From an uncultured Clostridia bacterium (GTDB taxonomy: Bacteria; Bacillota; Clostridia; Oscillospirales; Ruminococcaceae), in the NCBI GenBank assembly GCA_937871145.1, contig CALMXN010000335.1, positions 1 through 9,230 of the forward strand: DNA of 9,230 nucleotides, read 5' to 3'. The notes under the pieces were generated by a model that was not told the DNA's origin, made no database searches, and saw nothing but the letters and a program-made list of their open reading frames with translations. Shown piece by piece: positions 5,835-9,230 of this stretch; position 1 is the stretch's first letter, and every line of letters begins with the position of its first letter. Both the position numbers and the translations under genes were made by a program.

Positions 5835-5963
5835 TTATATATTGTTATTTTTCGATAATTTTTTTGCTACTGTTATCATTACATGCATAAGCAATCCGAT
5901 TGCAACAGATATAGCAGATCCAAGACCGAGAACTATTAATGGTATCCTGAATAAATCTGACAT
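5835..5963 (-). CDS. Small single-span membrane protein, probable decarboxylase gamma subunit (OadG-like)
   Basis: This 42-residue gene starts at ATG 5961-5963, 9 nt after a strong GGGAGG (5973-5978), and stops at 5835-5837. The protein has a short N-terminus (MSDLFRIP), one hydrophobic span (about residues 8-33, LIVLGLGSAISVAIGLLMHV and on), then a basic tail AKKLSKNNN. Size, one N-terminal span with a cytosolic basic tail, and position directly before the beta subunit (38-bp gap, same strand, shared promoter, no terminator) fit the gamma subunit that anchors the decarboxylase complex. It lacks the long C-terminal zinc-binding tail of enterobacterial OadG, as short gamma subunits do. Gamma sequences are poorly conserved, so the assignment rests on context and topology. 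Existence of the gene is well supported; its identity is an inference. Confidence 0.75.
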   Translation of the reverse strand: MSDLFRIPLIVLGLGSAISVAIGLLMHVMITVAKKLSKNNNI

Positions 5964-6007
5964 TATAAGCTTCCTCCCAACATATATAAAAAAATCTCGC
6001 CATTATG

Positions 6008-6036
6008 ATTATATTCGCTGTCAGGATACATTGCAA
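6008..6036 (-). promoter_or_regulatory. Promoter of the decarboxylase gamma-beta operon
   Basis: On the - strand, TTGCAA (6031-6036) and consensus TATAAT (6008-6013) are separated by 17 bp. The predicted leader is about 38 nt up to ATG 5963 and includes the GGGAGG ribosome site. It faces away from the lysR gene, 74 bp from that gene's start codon. Confidence 0.75.
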
Positions 6037-6056
6037 ATACATTATTTAAAAAGCAA

Positions 6057-6075
6057 TCATTTACAAAATAAATGA
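6057..6075. promoter_or_regulatory. Candidate LysR-type operator (T-N11-A dyad)
   Basis: TCATTTA-N5-TAAATGA is a perfect 7-bp inverted repeat that contains the T-N11-A core (6060-6072) typical of LysR-type regulators. It sits 20 bp upstream of the gamma-beta -35 box and 34 bp before the lysR ATG, where an LTTR recognition site for a divergent pair is expected. AT-richness leaves a real chance of coincidence. Confidence 0.5.
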
Positions 6076-6109
6076 ATGATAAAATATTAACAATCCAGAG
6101 GTGCTTTTA

Positions 6110-7042
6110 ATGGAATTACATTATCTTGAACTTTTTAATAGTGTTGCTGAATATGAAAGCTTTAAAAAAGCGTCAGAAGTCCTGCATATCAGTCAGCCAG
6201 CATTGTCAATACAGATAAAAAAGCTTGAAGAACAGATTGGACTTAAGCTTTTTAATAAAATAGGGAACAAGATTTGTCTTAGTGAAAACGGGCTTATGCT
6301 TTATGAGTATACAAGAAAGATTATGAGCATTGTTTGTGAGCTTGAGCATAATATATCAACTACTAAAAACTTTATCGGCGGTACTATTAATATAGGTGGA
6401 AGCAATACGCCTGGAACATATATTCTCCCTGAGCTTATCGGTCTTTTTAAGAAAAGTTACCCGAATACAAAAATTAATCTTAATATAGCAAATACTTCGG
6501 AAATTGCACACGGTATCAATAATGGAACGCTTGATTTTGCTATTAATGGTGGCAATCTTGAATATAGCAGTTATATATATTCTGAAAAACTGATTGAGGA
6601 AAAGCTTGTCCTTGTTGCCTCGCCACTTCATCCTTTAGCAAAAAAGACAAAAGTAACAGCTGAGGAGTTAGCAACAGTAGAGTTTGTTGTTCACAAGACT
6701 GATTCACAGCTCTACACATACTATAAGAAATTCATTGAGGATATTGGAATTCCTGAAAAAATAAGTATGTATCTTGGAAATATTGATGCTATAAAAAGAG
6801 CAGTTTGCTCAAACCTTGGTATTGCTCTTATCCCGTATTCAGCAGTAAGGCTTGATATAAGATACAGTCAGCTTAAGGAATTAAAGGTTACAGGCATAAA
6901 TTCAACCTATCCATACAGTCTTATTTATAACAAGAATAAATCGCTTTCGGTAACTTCAAAGAAGTTTATTGAACTCATTCACGAAACAATAGAAGAATAT
7001 AAATATAAGAAGGCAAGCAGAGAAAATAAAAATAAGCAATAA
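6110..7042 (+). CDS. LysR-family transcriptional regulator
   Basis: This 310-residue protein has the LysR N-terminal winged helix-turn-helix (1-60: LHYLELFNSVAEYESFKKAS, then LHISQPALSIQIKKLEEQIG and LFNK). A linker helix follows, then a periplasmic-binding-like effector domain (about 90-295) with GGTINIGGS, the inducer-cleft type element LDFAING and SNLGIALIP. The length is normal. ATG 6110 is chosen because AGAGGTG (6097-6103) precedes it by 6 nt; the in-frame GTG at 6101 is part of that ribosome site. It is divergent from the decarboxylase gamma-beta genes, the usual arrangement of an LTTR with its target, so it probably senses a carboxylate or related metabolite and controls that pump. 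No terminator separates it from the patatin gene 46 bp downstream. Confidence 0.93.
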   Translation: MELHYLELFNSVAEYESFKKASEVLHISQPALSIQIKKLEEQIGLKLFNKIGNKICLSENGLMLYEYTRKIMSIVCELEHNISTTKNFIGGTINIGGSNTPGTYILPELIGLFKKSYPNTKINLNIANTSEIAHGINNGTLDFAINGGNLEYSSYIYSEKLIEEKLVLVASPLHPLAKKTKVTAEELATVEFVVHKTDSQLYTYYKKFIEDIGIPEKISMYLGNIDAIKRAVCSNLGIALIPYSAVRLDIRYSQLKELKVTGINSTYPYSLIYNKNKSLSVTSKKFIELIHETIEEYKYKKASRENKNKQ

Positions 7043-7088
7043 TAAATTCTAATAAAATATCATATTAATTTTCTGAGGAGATGATTTA

Positions 7089-8093
7089 ATGTACTCAGAA
7101 AAACAATATGGGCTTGTCTTTTCAGGTGGTGGGGGAAAAGGAGCTTTTCAGATAGGTGTGTGGAAGGCACTTGAGGAACTCAAGGTAGCAGATAAAATCA
7201 GGATAGTATCAGGTTCTTCCGTCGGGGCACTGAATGCCTTGATTTTCAGTCAGGGAACGTATGAACAGGCAGTAGAAACATGGCTTTCTGTTGATCAGGA
7301 GGATATGCTTTATTCTTCTGATGAAACCAAAAGAAATGCTATAAAGAAGGAATTTGCATGGCTTGCCCAGCAGAATGATCTTCTTGAAAAATCACCATTT
7401 ATGAAATTCTGTGTGACAATCGGACTTCTGGCCCCATCGGTTATTCCTGTTCTGAAGTTCCTCTCACCATTGATTAAAATTTTTTGTAAGAATTGTACTC
7501 TTGATTATGAATCTTTGAAGAAAATAGCGCAATTGCTCGAATATGGAATTAAAAAGGGAAGTGCCTTTACACAGGTGGGTTTAGCAAAAATAATTGATGA
7601 TTTTCTTATGATATCAGATAATTTCAACAGGATACCTGCTTATGCGACAATCTGCAGAGCGGGGGATATTGAAACCTTCCTCACAAAAACAAATGCAGAA
7701 TACATATGCCTTGAAAGTAAAACACCTTCACAGGTGCGTGATACTGTTCTTGCATCGTCGGCACTTCCACTTATTTATCCAAAAAAGAAGCTTGGTGAAG
7801 CTGAATTCTATGACGGTGGCTGGGCAGACAATGTCCCGATAAAGCCACTTTATGAGCTTGGAATAAGAGATTTTATTGTTGTTTATCTTGAAAATAACCG
7901 CCGGAACAAGCTTAAAAAGGATTTTAAAAAAGAGGATGACAGCTTCCCTGATACAAATATCATAAGAGTTATTCCGGACAAAAGCTTTAATGATGGTTTT
8001 ATTGAAACCATTACTGTTTCAAAGGAGCTTTCACAGGAGCGAATGGATGCAGGATACAAAACAGCTATGCAGATACTCAGTAAGGCTTTATAA
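7089..8093 (+). CDS. Patatin-like phospholipase (acyl hydrolase)
   Basis: A 334-residue lipid acyl hydrolase with a Ser-Asp dyad. The oxyanion-hole loop is SGGGGKGAFQIGVW (12-25), the nucleophile elbow is GSSVG (42-46, S44), and the catalytic Asp is in YDGGWADNVP (D242). The residue pattern ASSALPLIYP (222-231) before the Asp is typical of bacterial patatins. Residues about 104-133 form an unusually hydrophobic stretch between the Ser and Asp blocks that may contact membranes. There is no signal peptide, so it is cytosolic, acting on membrane lipid or imported lipid. A GAGGAG site (7075-7080) precedes the ATG by 8 nt. No clear promoter is visible in the 46 bp after lysR, so co-transcription with lysR is likely. 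The substrate (phospholipid or other acyl ester) is not determined by sequence. Confidence 0.92.
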   Translation: MYSEKQYGLVFSGGGGKGAFQIGVWKALEELKVADKIRIVSGSSVGALNALIFSQGTYEQAVETWLSVDQEDMLYSSDETKRNAIKKEFAWLAQQNDLLEKSPFMKFCVTIGLLAPSVIPVLKFLSPLIKIFCKNCTLDYESLKKIAQLLEYGIKKGSAFTQVGLAKIIDDFLMISDNFNRIPAYATICRAGDIETFLTKTNAEYICLESKTPSQVRDTVLASSALPLIYPKKKLGEAEFYDGGWADNVPIKPLYELGIRDFIVVYLENNRRNKLKKDFKKEDDSFPDTNIIRVIPDKSFNDGFIETITVSKELSQERMDAGYKTAMQILSKAL

Positions 8094-8097
8094 CAAT

Positions 8098-8125
8098 AAA
8101 AAAGAGAGGTTGCCCTCTCTTTTTT
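8098..8125. terminator. Bidirectional terminator between patatin gene and Ca2+ ATPase gene
   Basis: AAAAAAGAGAGG (8098-8109) pairs perfectly with CCTCTCTTTTTT (8114-8125) around the loop TTGC. The A-run and T-run provide U-tracts for both strands. The stem's right edge touches the ATPase stop codon (8125-8127). Confidence 0.88.
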
Positions 8126-9230
8126 TATTTCTTTATTTTCTTTACAGCGGTATTCTTTGTTCCCGAGAATAATGATGTCAGGAGCGGTACAGCAAATGCA
8201 CAGCCTGTTGCAACTAACAATTGCTTTGAGTTAAGTGGAACTGTTGAGAATATAAGTTGAAGTGACGGGATAAGCATACACGCAAACATAACAAATGCAG
8301 AAATTATAACAGCTAAAATAAGGAACAGGTTGCTTAGGTATCGTACACCGAAAAGTCCCTTTTCCTCACTCTTGCACTCAAATACGTGGATAAGCTGAGA
8401 TACTACAAGAGTATACAGTGCGGCAGTTCTGCATACTTCAAGGCTTGCGCCCATTCGTGCCATTAATGAGAAGCTTGCGAGAGTTCCGAGCCCTATGAAT
8501 AACCCTCTGAAAACTATTCTCGACATCAGACCACCGCTGAAGAATCCGTCTGTTGACTTTCTCGGGGCCTTTTTCATTATGTTGTCCTCAGGTGGTTCAA
8601 GCCCAAGTGCTATTGCAGGTAGCGAGTCAGTAACAAGATTTACAAGAAGAATCTGCGTCGGAAGTAAAATGATAGGCATACCCATAAGTATCCCAAGGAA
8701 CATTGTCACAACCTCACCGATATTACAGGATAAGAGGTATCTTACAAATTTTCTGATATTTGAGTATATGGTTCTGCCTTGCTCAACTGCTGAAACAAGT
8801 GTTGCAAAATTATCGTCAAGCAGAATTACATCCGCTGCTTGCTTTGTAACATCTGTTCCCGTTATTCCCATAGAAACGCCAATGTCAGCTTCCTTAATTG
8901 CTGGGGCATCGTTTACTCCGTCACCTGTCATTGAAACTATATGACCTTTTCTCTTAAAGGCACGGACAATTCTTAATTTATCGGAAGGATTAACCCTTGC
9001 AAAAACCGCAATGTCATCAATGATTTCGTCAAGTCTTTCGTCACTCATTGAGTTAAGCTCATCACCAGTAACAGCTATCAGGTTATCATTCATAATGCCC
9101 GCCTGAGTTGCCACTGCACACGCAGTAATCTTATGGTCGCCTGTTATCATAACAGTTTTGATTTTAGCATCCGAGCATAATCTTATTGCACGTTTTGCTT
9201 CTGTTCTTGGTGGGTCGAGCATTCCCATAA
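8125..9230 (-). CDS. P-type Ca2+-transporting ATPase (P2A/P2B type), C-terminal part (start outside window)
   Basis: The frame runs off the right edge. The visible 367 residues begin in the P-domain at GMLDPPR, so the A-domain, N-domain and phosphorylated DKTGT lie outside. Visible are TGDH (29-32), the P-domain hinge MTGDGVNDAPA (100-110), GITGTDVTKQAADVILLDDNF (M5 entry, about 121-141), then six membrane spans M5-M10. Ion-site residues by SERCA equivalence are N169 and E172 in M5 (SCNIGEVV) and N197, T200, D201 in M6 (NLVTDSLP). M8 has Q278 where SERCA has E908, suggesting one Ca2+ per cycle. The likely role is Ca2+ export from the cytoplasm. ATG 9228 is internal: the conserved P-domain continues upstream. 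It ends at a terminator shared with the patatin gene. Confidence 0.93.
   Translation of the reverse strand, partial: MGMLDPPRTEAKRAIRLCSDAKIKTVMITGDHKITACAVATQAGIMNDNLIAVTGDELNSMSDERLDEIIDDIAVFARVNPSDKLRIVRAFKRKGHIVSMTGDGVNDAPAIKEADIGVSMGITGTDVTKQAADVILLDDNFATLVSAVEQGRTIYSNIRKFVRYLLSCNIGEVVTMFLGILMGMPIILLPTQILLVNLVTDSLPAIALGLEPPEDNIMKKAPRKSTDGFFSGGLMSRIVFRGLFIGLGTLASFSLMARMGASLEVCRTAALYTLVVSQLIHVFECKSEEKGLFGVRYLSNLFLILAVIISAFVMFACMLIPSLQLIFSTVPLNSKQLLVATGCAFAVPLLTSLFSGTKNTAVKKIKK

Noticed and set aside
5824..5849. Inverted repeat AATAACA-N12-TGTTATT over the gamma stop codon
   Set aside because: Short, all but one base pair per arm A/T, no U-tract; unlikely to terminate between gamma and beta and probably chance.
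5842..6075. Longer overlapping open frames on both strands across the gamma-like gene
   Set aside because: They lack ribosome sites and give cysteine/lysine-rich sequences with no family features, and they cover the gamma-beta promoter. The 42-residue frame has a strong ribosome site and a clean membrane span.
6101..6109. GTG at 6101 as the start of lysR
   Set aside because: The GTG is part of the AGAGGTG ribosome site; ATG 6110 gives the normal LysR N-terminus.
1..9230. Search for a defence, toxin-antitoxin, phage or secretion cassette as a novel system
   Set aside because: All genes fall in known families in small regulator-plus-enzyme units. The patatin-like protein could suggest a CBASS effector, but no cyclase, Cap gene or other partner is adjacent.

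Overview
The window reads as chromosome of a low-GC, Gram-positive anaerobe of the Clostridia, most likely Ruminococcus/Oscillospiraceae-like. The grounds are AT-rich DNA, strong GGAGG-type ribosome binding sites, a sortase-type wall-anchored leucine-rich-repeat/Ig-like protein, a GH5 beta-glycanase, a Na+-translocating decarboxylase beta subunit, and regulators typical of that group. The genus is an inference. No rRNA, tRNA, CRISPR array, insertion sequence, phage gene or recognisable defence cassette was seen.

Layout from left to right: the 3' end of a surface LRR/Big_2-like protein (+, cut by the left edge); a bidirectional terminator; a BmrR-like MerR regulator (-) with a textbook 19-bp-spacer MerR promoter; a small DUF1294 membrane protein (+); a bidirectional terminator; a cytoplasmic GH5 glycoside hydrolase (-) divergent from an AraC-family regulator (+); a VOC/glyoxalase-like protein (+) behind an unusual nested dyad; a bidirectional terminator; a Na+ pump decarboxylase beta subunit (-) preceded in the same transcript by a 42-residue single-span gene that looks like the gamma subunit; a divergent LysR regulator (+); a patatin-like phospholipase (+); a bidirectional terminator; and the C-terminal part of a P-type Ca2+ ATPase (-, cut by the right edge).

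The genes form small divergent units, each pairing a regulator with a neighbour: MerR/DUF1294, GH5/AraC and decarboxylase gamma-beta/LysR. The units meet tail to tail at four hairpins that can terminate both strands. The plausible regulatory pairings are AraC with the GH5 enzyme (use of imported beta-glucan or mannan oligosaccharides) and LysR with the decarboxylase membrane module (Na+ export coupled to decarboxylation). The MerR protein most likely regulates itself and responds to a small-molecule ligand.

I found no clear new multi-gene system. The observations most worth following up are the short gamma-like gene beside an orphan beta subunit, the nested palindrome before the VOC gene, the NPNTD sorting-type signal after an IKP repeat stalk, the corrected starts of GH5 and AraC, and residue changes at ion-site positions in the beta subunit and the Ca2+ ATPase.
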